Assembly (NCBI GenBank): GCA_015654795.1
Contig: JAATGF010000109.1
Coordinates: 1 to 43,495, forward strand
Reading direction: 5' to 3'
DNA length: 43,495 bases
From: Bacteroidales bacterium
GTDB lineage: Bacteria > Bacteroidota > Bacteroidia > Bacteroidales > Prolixibacteraceae
Shown: one piece after another, positions 26,717 to 35,728 of the stretch
How the letters are laid out: each line of letters begins with the position of its first letter
Position numbering within the stretch: position 1 is the stretch's first letter
The notes under the pieces: model-generated
Told to the model about the DNA's origin: nothing
What the model saw: only the letters and a program-made list of their open reading frames with translations
Database searches by the model: none
Translations under genes and position numbers: made by a program

Positions 26717-26724
26717 CAAAAGTA
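26717..26724 (-). promoter_or_regulatory. Antisense -7 promoter box overlapping the PUL3 susC start codon
   Basis: Plus-strand CAAAAGTA reads TACTTTTG on the minus strand, an exact TAnnTTTG match, and overlaps the susC ATG exactly as in the other two loci. The preceding bases (ATTCAAAAGTATG) are also identical to PUL2. Confidence 0.5.
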
Positions 26725-29700
26725 TGCAAAAAAAACGAATTAGGAGACTCGTAACTAACCGTGTGCTCCTTAAATTTTGGAAAATTATGCGCCTAAGTGT
26801 ATTTCTTTTATTTTTCTTTGCTGCGCAAGCTTATTCAACAGTGACTTATTCGCAGCAAAAGCTCCTGACGCTAAAAATGCAGGGAGCAAAAGTCGTAGAT
26901 GTTTTAACTAAAATTGAAGATGAAAGTGAATTTTTCTTTCTGTTTAATCAAAAATTACTCAACGTCGAACGACAGGTAAATATTGATGTTAAAAACGAAA
27001 GTATCGGGAAAATTCTTTCCGAACTATTCGAAAATACTAATGTAACCTATGTGGTTAAAGATCGCCAGATCATTTTAACAACCGATAACAGTGGAAAAGA
27101 ATCGGAACTGACACAGCAAGGTAACAAGGTTACAGGTAAAGTGACCGATAAAAGTGGAATACCACTCCCTGGTGTTGCAATTGTAGTCAAGGGCACTACA
27201 ACTGGTGTTATCACCGATAACAACGGTAATTATTCGCTGACCAATGTTCCTGAGAGTGCTATTTTGCAGTTTTCATTTGTAGGAATGAAAATGGAGGAAA
27301 TAAAAGTTGGAAATCAATCAGTCTTGAATGTTTTAATGAAAGATGAAACAATAGGATTGGAAGAAGTTATTGCAATAGGCTATGGAACTGTGAAAAAAAG
27401 TGATTTAACAGGATCTGTCACATCGGTAAAAAGCAATGAAATAAAAGCATTTGCTTCATCTAATGTAATGCAATCACTTTCCGGTCGTGCTCCGGGAGTA
27501 CAAGTTTCGCAAAATACAGGAGCTCCAGGAGGATCAGTAAGTGTACGTATTCGGGGTACAAATTCTATTCAAGGCAGCAATGAACCATTATATGTAATTG
27601 ATGGATTCCCGTTTTCAGGCACCAATCCTACAGTTCTGAGTAATAGTGATATCGAAAGTGTTGAGATTCTTAAAGATGCTTCGGCTACCGCAATATATGG
27701 CTCACGCGGAGCAAATGGTGTTATTTTGATTACAACAAAACGAGGGAAAGCAGGTAAAACAACTGTTGACTTTGAATCAAGTTATGGGGTTCAGACCTTG
27801 CGTAAGAAGCTTAATTTGATGAATGCAAAAGAATACGCAACATTCTATAACGAACAGGCAGCAAACGATAAATTAGCTCCATATTTCACACAAGATCAAA
27901 TTAATGGTTTTGGGAATGGTTACGATTGGCAGGATATGGTTTTTGAGGCAGCCCCAATTTTAAACAATACATTGTCAATTAATGGCGGCAATGAAAAAAC
28001 AAAATTTTCTGTATCGGGAACTGTCTTCGACCAACAGGGAATTATTAAAGGCAGCAATTATAAAAAGTATTCTCTCCGCGCCTATTTCACAACCGAAATC
28101 AATAAAATGTTATCGTTTGAATATGGAGCAACATTGACCAAAAATACAACTTCCCGACAGAATTCGTCAGGAGGAAACAGAGGCCAATCGCTTATTGGAG
28201 GGGCAATATCTGCTCCGCCCACGTTAACTCCGTACAATGATGAAGGTTCATACCGGGTATTAGCAACAGCTTATCCGTTTATCTCTAATGTAATTATCAA
28301 CCCATTGAATTTTATTAATGAACAAAAAGACGACGGTGAAAGCAATATTGTATTAGCCAATGCATCTTTAATTTTCGAACCAATTAAGGATCTTAAATTA
28401 AAAATTTATGGTGGCGTTGAAAATACAGATTACAGAAGTGATTATTATCAAACAACCAATTTTGTAAATTCGCAAGGAAGTGCCTCTGCCTCAGCATCAA
28501 ACAATGTGAGTCTTTTAAATGAAAATACATTAAGCTATAACAAGACGATTAACGACAAACATAGCATTGGTGCAGTGATTGGATTTACCTATCAAGACTT
28601 CTTGTATCGCAATTTGGGTGGCTCAGGAAATGGTTTTTTAAGTAATGTTACCGAAGATTTTGACCTTGGAGGAGCCAGTACACCGGGCATACCAAGTTCG
28701 AGTTACTCTAAGTCAGTTTTAATGTCCTATCTCGGACGTATCAACTATTCCTTCAATAACAAATATTTGTTTACCGCCAGTGTTCGTGCCGATGGATCTT
28801 CCAAATACAGTGAAGGTAGTAAATGGGGTTATTTCCCATCAGGCGCATTTGCATGGAAAATAAAAGAAGAAGGATTCATGAAAAATGTTGAGCTCATTTC
28901 CGACTTAAAGTTTCGTTCCAGTTATGGTTATACCGGAAGTCAGGCTATTAATGCCTATGCTACCTTAAATCAACTATCATCCAATAAAACAATATTTGGT
29001 GATGCGTTGTATAACGCCATTGCACCAGGAACAACACTACCGGGTGATCTGAGATGGGAAACAACTGAACAGGCTGATATGGGTTTTGATGTGGCTATTT
29101 TAAACAATAGGTTTCGTCTTAGCGCTGATGCCTATCTGAAAAATACCCGTGATTTATTAAACTCAGTTAAACTGCCTTCCTCTCTTGGGTTTACACAAAC
29201 CATTCAGAATGTTGGACAAATCCGAAATAAAGGAATGGAACTCTCTTTGGATGCAAAGATATTGACAGGTGAATTCAAATGGGATATGAATGCCAACATT
29301 GCTTTTAACAGAAGTAAGGTAATTAAACTTTATGGAGGTCAGGACATTTTAACCGGCAGCATCAATGTAACATTTATTTCCGATAATTCAAGCTTGCTAA
29401 GAGAAGGTTTACCAATGGGTGTTTTTTATGGCTTTAAGAAAAATGGTTACGATGCAACCGGCAAAGAAATTTATAAAGATTTGTCGAGTGCAAACGGAAC
29501 CCCTGATGGCATCATCAATCAATTTGATAAAACAATTATTGGTGACCCTAATCCCGATTTTATTTATGGGCTAAATTCCAATATGTCCTATAAAAATTTT
29601 GAATTGACTTTATTCTTTCAGGGATCGCAAGGCAATGATATTGTTAATGTGAGCGCTGTAGGTAATACGCTGGATTATGGTTTTGGTTTAAATATGACCA

Positions 29701-30053
29701 AGGATGTATACAATGATCACTGGACACCAACCAATACCAATGCTAAGTACCCAGTACTGACACGAAGTTCATCGATGAGATATTCAGACCGTTTAGTCGA
29801 AGATGGCTCGTTCCTTAGGTTAAGAAATATTCAATTGATGTACACTTTACCTACTCAAAAATTAGGAATGAAATGGTTCCGCAATTTGCAAATTTATGCC
29901 AGCGGACAAAATCTGCTGACATGGACAAAATATTCGTGGTGGGATCCGGAGGTAAACTCACAGGGAGGTGCAAATTCAACAGCACAAGGGATTGATCATT
30001 ATTCATACCCAACAGTTAAGAGTGTAACACTTGGAATTAAAGTAGGTTTCTAA
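26724..30053 (+). CDS. SusC-family TonB-dependent glycan transporter of PUL3, with STN domain
   Basis: A 1109-residue outer-membrane transporter. The signal segment lies at about 22-43 (MRLSVFLLFFFAAQAYSTVT), the STN domain at about 46-120, and the regulatory-like beta-sandwich at about 134-207 (GKVTDKSGIPLPGVAIVVKG). The plug starts near 212 (EEVIAIGYGTVKKSDLTGSV), and the barrel ends in GIKVGF. It lies 18 bp upstream of susD and the pair is co-transcribed. The STN domain couples import to the upstream FecR/sigma pair. Downstream GH2 and GH35 enzymes suggest a beta-galactoside-containing glycan as ligand; that is inference. Confidence 0.96.
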   Translation: MQKKRIRRLVTNRVLLKFWKIMRLSVFLLFFFAAQAYSTVTYSQQKLLTLKMQGAKVVDVLTKIEDESEFFFLFNQKLLNVERQVNIDVKNESIGKILSELFENTNVTYVVKDRQIILTTDNSGKESELTQQGNKVTGKVTDKSGIPLPGVAIVVKGTTTGVITDNNGNYSLTNVPESAILQFSFVGMKMEEIKVGNQSVLNVLMKDETIGLEEVIAIGYGTVKKSDLTGSVTSVKSNEIKAFASSNVMQSLSGRAPGVQVSQNTGAPGGSVSVRIRGTNSIQGSNEPLYVIDGFPFSGTNPTVLSNSDIESVEILKDASATAIYGSRGANGVILITTKRGKAGKTTVDFESSYGVQTLRKKLNLMNAKEYATFYNEQAANDKLAPYFTQDQINGFGNGYDWQDMVFEAAPILNNTLSINGGNEKTKFSVSGTVFDQQGIIKGSNYKKYSLRAYFTTEINKMLSFEYGATLTKNTTSRQNSSGGNRGQSLIGGAISAPPTLTPYNDEGSYRVLATAYPFISNVIINPLNFINEQKDDGESNIVLANASLIFEPIKDLKLKIYGGVENTDYRSDYYQTTNFVNSQGSASASASNNVSLLNENTLSYNKTINDKHSIGAVIGFTYQDFLYRNLGGSGNGFLSNVTEDFDLGGASTPGIPSSSYSKSVLMSYLGRINYSFNNKYLFTASVRADGSSKYSEGSKWGYFPSGAFAWKIKEEGFMKNVELISDLKFRSSYGYTGSQAINAYATLNQLSSNKTIFGDALYNAIAPGTTLPGDLRWETTEQADMGFDVAILNNRFRLSADAYLKNTRDLLNSVKLPSSLGFTQTIQNVGQIRNKGMELSLDAKILTGEFKWDMNANIAFNRSKVIKLYGGQDILTGSINVTFISDNSSLLREGLPMGVFYGFKKNGYDATGKEIYKDLSSANGTPDGIINQFDKTIIGDPNPDFIYGLNSNMSYKNFELTLFFQGSQGNDIVNVSAVGNTLDYGFGLNMTKDVYNDHWTPTNTNAKYPVLTRSSSMRYSDRLVEDGSFLRLRNIQLMYTLPTQKLGMKWFRNLQIYASGQNLLTWTKYSWWDPEVNSQGGANSTAQGIDHYSYPTVKSVTLGIKVGF

Positions 30054-30071
30054 TCAGTAAAACGAAGAATC

Positions 30072-31517
30072 ATGAAGAAAATATTATATTTCATACTTGC
30101 ATCTTTTATCCTATTATCCTGCAAAGATGCGTTGGTTGAAGCGCCGAAGTCATTGGCGGAGGAGACCTTTTACAATACTCCTGCTGAAGTTGAATCTGCC
30201 ATAGCCGCGATATATTTGCCCTTGCGTGACGCTGGGTGCATGGGCGGGCTTTATCCAACTCAGCTGGAATGCTATACAGACTATGGTTATGGCCGTGGGA
30301 GTCATGCCATGTTAAGTGATTTCCAAGGTCTTGACGGAACAAATCAAACGAAGACAGATGGATTTTGGGGCTATTTTTACTTAAGTATACGAAACGCCAA
30401 TATAGTAATTAAAAATGCGCCAAACGGGAATAAACTAACCCCAGCCGATACCTGTAAATATATTGCTGAAGCCAAATTTCTACGAGCATTTACTTATTTT
30501 ACAATGGTTCGGAATTGGGGAGGAGTTCCTATCCGCACTGAAAAGAACATGACCGTGCAAAACATCAAACGCAATACCGTTGATGAAGTGTATCAGTTAA
30601 TTTACAGTGACCTGAAATTTGCAGAAGCAAACTTACCCGAATATGCACCTTTAGTAGGAAAACCATCAAAATGGTCTGCTAAAACTTTGCTTGCTGATGT
30701 TTATTTCACTCAGGGGAAGAATGCTGAAGCCCGCGATAAAGCTAAAGAAGTGATATTATCCAATAAGTATTCGTTAGTTCCGGTTACTACTGCTGATGAT
30801 TATTCGAAAATTTTCGGACCGGAAGTAATTACTACTTCGGAAGAGATCTTTTATTTAAAATTTTCAAGACTTGGAAATTCTTTGGGATTTGCCTATTTAA
30901 TGTATCTTAATCATCCGGGAACAAAATATTACGGTGGTGGAGGTTATTATACGGTTTATAGCACTACTGATAATTCAGTAATAGCAAGTTGGGATAAGAA
31001 AGACCTGCGTTACTCATTGTGGTATTCCTATAATATCGGGCTTGGTACGAATACAATACTGACAAAAAAGTTTATTGATCCGCTTGCGCCAAATGCCAAT
31101 GGCGGTGGTAATGATTATCCTTTATACCGCTATGCCGATGTGTTATTAATGTATGCAGAAGCCGATTGTAGGGCATCTGGTGCTCCATCAGCTGATGCAA
31201 TCGAAAAGCTAAACATGGTACACAGACGGGCCTATGGAAAGAATCCAACACTACCGGATGCATCTGTCGACTTTAAAATAGCCGATTATAACAAAGATTC
31301 TTTCAATGACCTAGTTCTAAGAGAAAGGGGGTTCGAAACACAATTTGAAGGCAAACGATGGTTAGATTTGAAACGAACCGGTAAGGTTAAAGAAATTATT
31401 CTCGCTGCAACTGGTAAGGTAGTAGCAGACAAACATCTTCTTTGGCCCATCCCAGTTTCAGAGCTAAACTATAATTCAGCAATCGATCCTACTAAGGACC
31501 AGAATCCAGGATACTAA
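30072..31517 (+). CDS. SusD/RagB-family glycan-binding lipoprotein of PUL3
   Basis: A 481-residue surface lipoprotein with lipobox LLSC (cysteine at residue 17). Typical SusD features are ALVEAPKSLAEETFYNTPAE, YIAEAKFLRAFTYFTMVRNW in the TPR region, YRYADVLLMYAEADCRA, and the C-terminal RERGFETQFEGKRWLDLKRT. It is shorter than the two other SusD proteins. It partners the SusC protein encoded 18 bp upstream. A stem-loop follows at 31531-31560. Confidence 0.96.
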   Translation: MKKILYFILASFILLSCKDALVEAPKSLAEETFYNTPAEVESAIAAIYLPLRDAGCMGGLYPTQLECYTDYGYGRGSHAMLSDFQGLDGTNQTKTDGFWGYFYLSIRNANIVIKNAPNGNKLTPADTCKYIAEAKFLRAFTYFTMVRNWGGVPIRTEKNMTVQNIKRNTVDEVYQLIYSDLKFAEANLPEYAPLVGKPSKWSAKTLLADVYFTQGKNAEARDKAKEVILSNKYSLVPVTTADDYSKIFGPEVITTSEEIFYLKFSRLGNSLGFAYLMYLNHPGTKYYGGGGYYTVYSTTDNSVIASWDKKDLRYSLWYSYNIGLGTNTILTKKFIDPLAPNANGGGNDYPLYRYADVLLMYAEADCRASGAPSADAIEKLNMVHRRAYGKNPTLPDASVDFKIADYNKDSFNDLVLRERGFETQFEGKRWLDLKRTGKVKEIILAATGKVVADKHLLWPIPVSELNYNSAIDPTKDQNPGY

Positions 31518-31530
31518 CAATTGCAAATCT

Positions 31531-31560
31531 GAGGGATGCTGAATAAAATTGGCATCCCTC
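31531..31560 (+). other. Stem-loop between PUL3 susD and the enzyme genes
   Basis: GAGGGATGC (31531-31539) pairs perfectly with GCATCCCTC (31552-31560) around a 12-nt loop. No U-tract follows. It occupies the same position as the stem-loop after the PUL1 susD, suggesting a shared role in separating susCD from enzyme expression. Confidence 0.55.
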
Positions 31561-31783
31561 TAACTCTATAATGAGGGTTTATGAATTCTTAAGTAATATT
31601 AACTCAAAAATTTATAAATTACAATGATTTTTAACGAGTTGAAAGACTTCTACACCCACCTGTTTAAAATGTAAAAGTCAAAGCATTAAATGTTGCAAGA
31701 GTTGATCGCATTTGGAAATTATCAAATACGGGTATGTAAAGTCGGATAGATTCCTATTTAAAATAAAACTAAAAATATTAATC

Positions 31784-33286
31784 ATGGCAAAAGAATCCCG
31801 AAGAAAATTTATTGTCAATTCGACGGCTACTTCATTCTTTACCTTCGCAGGCATCTCAATGTATCCATTTATGAATGCAGAAGCAACATCAACACCACCC
31901 CAAAAAAGCAATACCTATCATTTTAGTCGTGAAATTAAAGTAGAAGACAACTATGATGTGATTGTAGCCGGAGGAGGACCAAGTGGAGCAGCTGCTGCAA
32001 TAAGTGCCGGACGTTTAGGAGCAAAAGTATTGCTTATAGAAGCTACCGGATGCCTGGGAGGAATGGGAACATCTGGACTTGTAACAGCATTCGACCCAAT
32101 GTCGAACGGAAACGAGTTGCTTGTGGGTGGAATTATGCAAGAAATAGTTTTCAAATTGTTTAAAAGAGGATTTTTAGGGCCTCAAGAAACTCCTGAAATT
32201 TTCACTAAAGCATATCACCACTGGACCCCCTTCAACGTTGAAGGATATAAACTTATTCTGGATGAATTGGTAATTGAGGCTGGAATTGAGGTGCGCTTCT
32301 TTACAAAAATTATTGATGTCGAGGCTGATAAAAAGAAGGGAATCGTTGACGGAGTAATCATAAATAATATAGAAGGGTATCGCTTTATCAAAGCCAAAAC
32401 ATTCATAGATTGCACAGGTGATGCAGTATTATCAGATCTTTGTGGTGTAACTTGCAAAGAAGCAGGCCGAGATACTCCAAACATAATGCCAGCTACACTG
32501 TGTTCGTATTTTACAAATATTGATTTCGAACATGCTGAAAATGTAGGGACACATAGTCCTATATTATTAAAAGCAATAAAAGACGGCCATTTCACGCAAC
32601 CGGACAGACATTTACCAGGAATCAGCAGAGTGGGACAAACACTCGGATATTTAAATGGAGGACATTTATTTGATCTCAATTCGCTAAGATGTGACAGCCT
32701 GACTAATGGCATGATATTGGGTAGAAAAATTGCACAGGAATACTTATCTTTTTACAGGAAATATGTAGCAGGGTATGAGAAAATTGAACATACAACGACT
32801 GCATCAGTAATGGGCGTTCGTGAATCGCGAAGAATAGAGGGGGAATACGAGTTAAGTTTTGAAGACCTCAAAGCTAAACGGAAATTCCCTGATCAAATAG
32901 GTATTTTTAATAAGGCTGTTGATATTCACCCATATAATACATCATTAGAAGAATTTAACCGTTATGACATTCAATATGAAACCATTGGTCGTTTGAAAGT
33001 GGGCGAATATTTCGGAATACCATATTCTATTTTAGTTCCAAAAGGGTGGTCGAATTTGTGGGTTGCCGGTAGATGTGTTTCAAGTGATGTTATGGTTCAA
33101 GGATCAATTCGGGTGCAACCATCTGCATCGATGATGGGCCAAGCTGCGGGAACGGCCGTTGTACAATCCTTAAAAACCGGTCAACCTGCTTGGGATCTTA
33201 ACACTGAACAACTTGTTACAACATTGAGGGAAAATGGAGCTATCCTTCCTCAAAAGCAATTATCTTCCAGAATGACGTTAATTTAA
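31784..33286 (+). CDS. FAD-dependent oxidoreductase (PF12831-type) with Tat-like signal
   Basis: About 500 residues starting at ATG 31784. A TTG 72 bp upstream would add a non-conserved basic tail and is rejected. The N-terminus MAKESRRKFIVNSTATSFF resembles a twin-arginine signal (SRRKF). The FAD-binding loop is VAGGGPSGAA (61-70), followed by IEATGCLGGMGTSG. The family motif FIDCTGDA lies near 210, and the C-terminal FAD motif is NLWVAGRCVSSD with QGSIRVQP. It is the first enzyme after PUL3 susD, 266 bp downstream. It is likely an exported oxidoreductase acting on a sugar or aglycone; substrate and electron acceptor are unknown. Confidence 0.87.
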   Translation: MAKESRRKFIVNSTATSFFTFAGISMYPFMNAEATSTPPQKSNTYHFSREIKVEDNYDVIVAGGGPSGAAAAISAGRLGAKVLLIEATGCLGGMGTSGLVTAFDPMSNGNELLVGGIMQEIVFKLFKRGFLGPQETPEIFTKAYHHWTPFNVEGYKLILDELVIEAGIEVRFFTKIIDVEADKKKGIVDGVIINNIEGYRFIKAKTFIDCTGDAVLSDLCGVTCKEAGRDTPNIMPATLCSYFTNIDFEHAENVGTHSPILLKAIKDGHFTQPDRHLPGISRVGQTLGYLNGGHLFDLNSLRCDSLTNGMILGRKIAQEYLSFYRKYVAGYEKIEHTTTASVMGVRESRRIEGEYELSFEDLKAKRKFPDQIGIFNKAVDIHPYNTSLEEFNRYDIQYETIGRLKVGEYFGIPYSILVPKGWSNLWVAGRCVSSDVMVQGSIRVQPSASMMGQAAGTAVVQSLKTGQPAWDLNTEQLVTTLRENGAILPQKQLSSRMTLI

Positions 33287-33395
33287 TCATTCGTATAATG
33301 CTATTAATTTCTTCAAAATCGCATCCCAAAAAAATCTGGATATTATCATAATTCAGTAATTAAACAACAGTGTCATAATTATTAACTTGCCAGTA

Positions 33396-35063
33396 ATGAT
33401 GAAAAACAAATACAGATCATTTATTCTTAATACGCTATACTTCATTGTTTTATTCTATATATCATCGTGTAGCAACAAAGACAATATACACAAAGCAGAT
33501 ATAATTATTTACGGCGGTACTTCGGCTGCAGTAACAGCTGCTGTTGAGGCGATACAATCAGGAAAAACAGTTTTGGTTGTTTCACCTGACACTCATCTTG
33601 GTGGTCTTTCTTCCGGCGGACTGGGTTTTACCGATACCGGTGATAAATCAACGATTGGTGGTTTATCACGTGAGTTTTATCACAGGGTATGGCAACATTA
33701 CAGCGATTCGGCGGCCTGGAAATGGCAAAAACACGCTGAATTCGGCAACAAAGGTCAGGGAACAGTAGCAATGGATGGTGAAAACCGTACCATGTGGATT
33801 TTCGAACCACATGTGGCTGAAAAGGTTTTTGAAGATTTCATTGCTGAAAATAAAATCATCGTTCTGCGTAATGAGTGGCTCAACCGAACCAATGGAGTGG
33901 TAAGAAAAGACGGTAAGATCATTTCTTTTAAAACCCTTTCAGGAAAAATCTTCTCAGGGAAAGTATTTATTGATGCCACTTACGAAGGTGATCTGATGGC
34001 TGCGGCCGGAGTGTCATACCATGTTGGCCGAGAAGCTTGCTCCGTATATAATGAAACATGGAATGGAGTTCAGGCAGAAGTTTTCCAACACGGACATCAT
34101 TTCAAAGATAAAATCGATCCATACAAAACGCCTGGTAAACCCGAAAGCGGCTTAATATATGGCATTTCGTCCGAACCAATTGCCCCGAATTGCACGGGAG
34201 ATAATAAAATCCAGGCATACTGTTTCCGGTTGTGTATGAGTAATAACAAGGACAACCTTGTGCCTTTCCCAAAACCGGAGAATTACGATCCGGCGAATTA
34301 CGAATTGCTTGGTCGTGCGTTTGATGCTGGATGGCGAGAGTGGTTTAATAAGTTCGACCTGATTCCTAACCGAAAAACAGATACCAACAATCATGGACCG
34401 TTCAGCAGCGATTTTATTGGTATGAATTATGATTATCCGGAAGCTTCGTACGAGCGCCGGAAGGAAATCATCAAAGCGCACGAAGAGTACCAGAAAGGGT
34501 TGCTTTATTACGTGGCTAACGATCTACGTGTTCCAAAAGAGATTCACAACGAAATGCAAAACTGGGGATTAGCCAAAGACGAGTTTACCGACAACGGAAA
34601 CTGGTCGCGACAGTTGTACATTCGGGAAGCACGACGCATGGTTGGAGTATATGTGACCAGCGAAAATGATGTGCTGGCTAAACGCGAAGTCCCCGCACCG
34701 ATTGGAATGGGTTCTTATGCAATGGATTCGCACAATGCCCAACGTTATGTCGCTTCCGAAGGATTTGTGCAAAACGAAGGTGACATTGGCGTGTCGCCAG
34801 AATCACCATATTCTATTTCGTATGGTTCAATCATACCTAAAAAGGAAGAATGCAAAAATCTGTTGGTACCTGTTTGTGTATCGTCGAGCCACATTGCCTA
34901 TGGATCAATCCGTATGGAACCAGTCTTTATGATTTTGGGACAATCGGCCGCGTTAGCTGCTTCAATAGCCATTGATAATAATCAGGCCGTTCAGGACATT
35001 GAATATGTAAAGCTCAAGGAAATACTACTAAAAAAGAATCAAGTACTCAATTTGTCAAAGTAG
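33396..35063 (+). CDS. FAD-dependent oxidoreductase (PF12831-type), lipoprotein
   Basis: About 555 residues from ATG 33396 (ATG 33399 also possible; TTG 33387 is less likely). The lipobox ISSC puts a lipidated cysteine near residue 25, so it is probably membrane-anchored. The nucleotide-binding segment is ADIIIYGGTSAAVTAAVEAI, followed by LGGLSSGGLGFTDTG. The family motif is FIDATYEGDLMAAAGV and the C-terminal FAD motif is LLVPVCVSSSHIAYGSIRME. It belongs to a different PF12831 subgroup from the gene before it. It is the second of three such enzymes in PUL3. The reaction is unknown. Confidence 0.86.
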   Translation: MMKNKYRSFILNTLYFIVLFYISSCSNKDNIHKADIIIYGGTSAAVTAAVEAIQSGKTVLVVSPDTHLGGLSSGGLGFTDTGDKSTIGGLSREFYHRVWQHYSDSAAWKWQKHAEFGNKGQGTVAMDGENRTMWIFEPHVAEKVFEDFIAENKIIVLRNEWLNRTNGVVRKDGKIISFKTLSGKIFSGKVFIDATYEGDLMAAAGVSYHVGREACSVYNETWNGVQAEVFQHGHHFKDKIDPYKTPGKPESGLIYGISSEPIAPNCTGDNKIQAYCFRLCMSNNKDNLVPFPKPENYDPANYELLGRAFDAGWREWFNKFDLIPNRKTDTNNHGPFSSDFIGMNYDYPEASYERRKEIIKAHEEYQKGLLYYVANDLRVPKEIHNEMQNWGLAKDEFTDNGNWSRQLYIREARRMVGVYVTSENDVLAKREVPAPIGMGSYAMDSHNAQRYVASEGFVQNEGDIGVSPESPYSISYGSIIPKKEECKNLLVPVCVSSSHIAYGSIRMEPVFMILGQSAALAASIAIDNNQAVQDIEYVKLKEILLKKNQVLNLSK

Positions 35064-35216
35064 TTTTTAATTGGTCCATGGATGAATTACAAGACGGTAA
35101 CTGTTGCTCCAGGTGAGTCATTCAATTTTGTCTTCCCTGATAGTTTTCAATCCAGATGGATTAGATTTGTGACTGATACAGATTGTCATGCAACTGCCTG
35201 GTTAAAATATTTATAA
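35064..35216 (+). pseudogene. C-terminal remnant of an unidentified exported protein
   Basis: Directly after the TAG of the preceding gene, and in the same frame, 50 codons stay open to TAA at 35214. The tail NYKTVTVAPGESFNFVFP continues to SRWIRFVTDTDCHATAWLKY. This pattern (a beta-strand segment, then FP..F..RWIRF...D..ATAWL.Y) looks like the conserved C-terminus of larger PUL proteins. The FAD enzyme already has a normal end, so this is more likely the leftover of a deleted neighbour than a read-through extension. Parent family not identified. Confidence 0.5.
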
Positions 35217-35343
35217 TAATCGGATAACTTAAATATTATAAACACCTGGAAATGAGAAAATATAGTATTTATAAATGTAAAAAAGGGTAGATAGGGCGAA
35301 AAGGCGATTGGGCAAAAGAGCGAGTCAAAATCAGATCCGAATC

Positions 35344-35376
35344 CAACACGACGCGAACACGAAGGGAGAGCGGAAC
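35344..35376 (+). repeat. 33-bp dispersed repeat, copy 2
   Basis: It matches 24229-24261 at 32 of 33 positions. It lies next to the 16-mer shared with the window start. The following bases (GAAGCAATCTG) resemble common short interspersed palindromic repeats, but no full element with terminal repeats is visible. Confidence 0.75.
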
Positions 35377-35596
35377 GAAGCAATCTGATTTATTTATTTC
35401 AATTATGATAAAAATATATTGAAATTGAACTGCGCTCCGAAAGTCCACAAATCCGGTATTGGCAAAAGACGGCATTTATTTATTCCCATCACTTAGTCTG
35501 GTATCAAACAAATTTCACCTTTAAAAACGAAATTCATTAACATAGCTCATATACAATTTTTTAAGACTACAATTCGACAAAAAATTAAGTATTTTG

Positions 35597-35676
35597 GATA
35601 ATTCACCCCCTGTATGGGGTAAATTATCCGATATTTTACCCCATACAGGGGGTGAATTATCGGATATTTTACCCCA
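35597..35676. promoter_or_regulatory. Nested palindromic repeat upstream of the ATPase promoter
   Basis: A perfect 27-bp inverted repeat (35597-35623 with 35635-35661) flanks an 11-bp centre. The sub-sequence GATATTTTACCCCAT is then repeated directly (35630-35644 and 35662-35676). The core word is a GGGGTAAA/TTTACCCC pair. The array ends 3 bp before the -33 box of the ATPase gene, so it is a candidate operator or a mobile-element end. Confidence 0.55.
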
Positions 35677-35679
35677 TCG

Positions 35680-35711
35680 TTTGTAAATAAAATGAAATCT
35701 TCTTATTTTTG
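35680..35711 (+). promoter_or_regulatory. Promoter of the AAA/DUF4143 ATPase gene
   Basis: TTTG (35680-35683), a 20-nt spacer and TATTTTTG (35704-35711) match both Bacteroidota housekeeping promoter boxes exactly. The predicted transcript begins near 35717, about 12 nt before the ATG. It is the best promoter match in the window. Confidence 0.65.
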
Positions 35712-35728
35712 TTACAAAATTAAAGGCA

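Larger units (their letters stand above)
35217..35728. other. Repeat-bearing intergenic region inside PUL3
   Basis: No gene is supported. The stretch contains a 16-mer shared in inverse orientation with the window start (35293-35308), the second copy of the 33-bp repeat (35344-35376), a large nested palindrome (35597-35676) and the ATPase promoter (35680-35711). Together with the gene remnant just upstream it looks like a recombination scar. Confidence 0.55.

Noticed and set aside
31712-31783. Upstream TTG extension of the first FAD enzyme
   Set aside because: It would bury the Tat-like signal SRRKF behind 24 extra residues; ATG 31784 gives a proper export signal.
35597-35661. 27-bp inverted repeat as a simple terminator
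   Set aside because: No U-tract follows, no gene ends immediately before it, and it is placed directly against a promoter.
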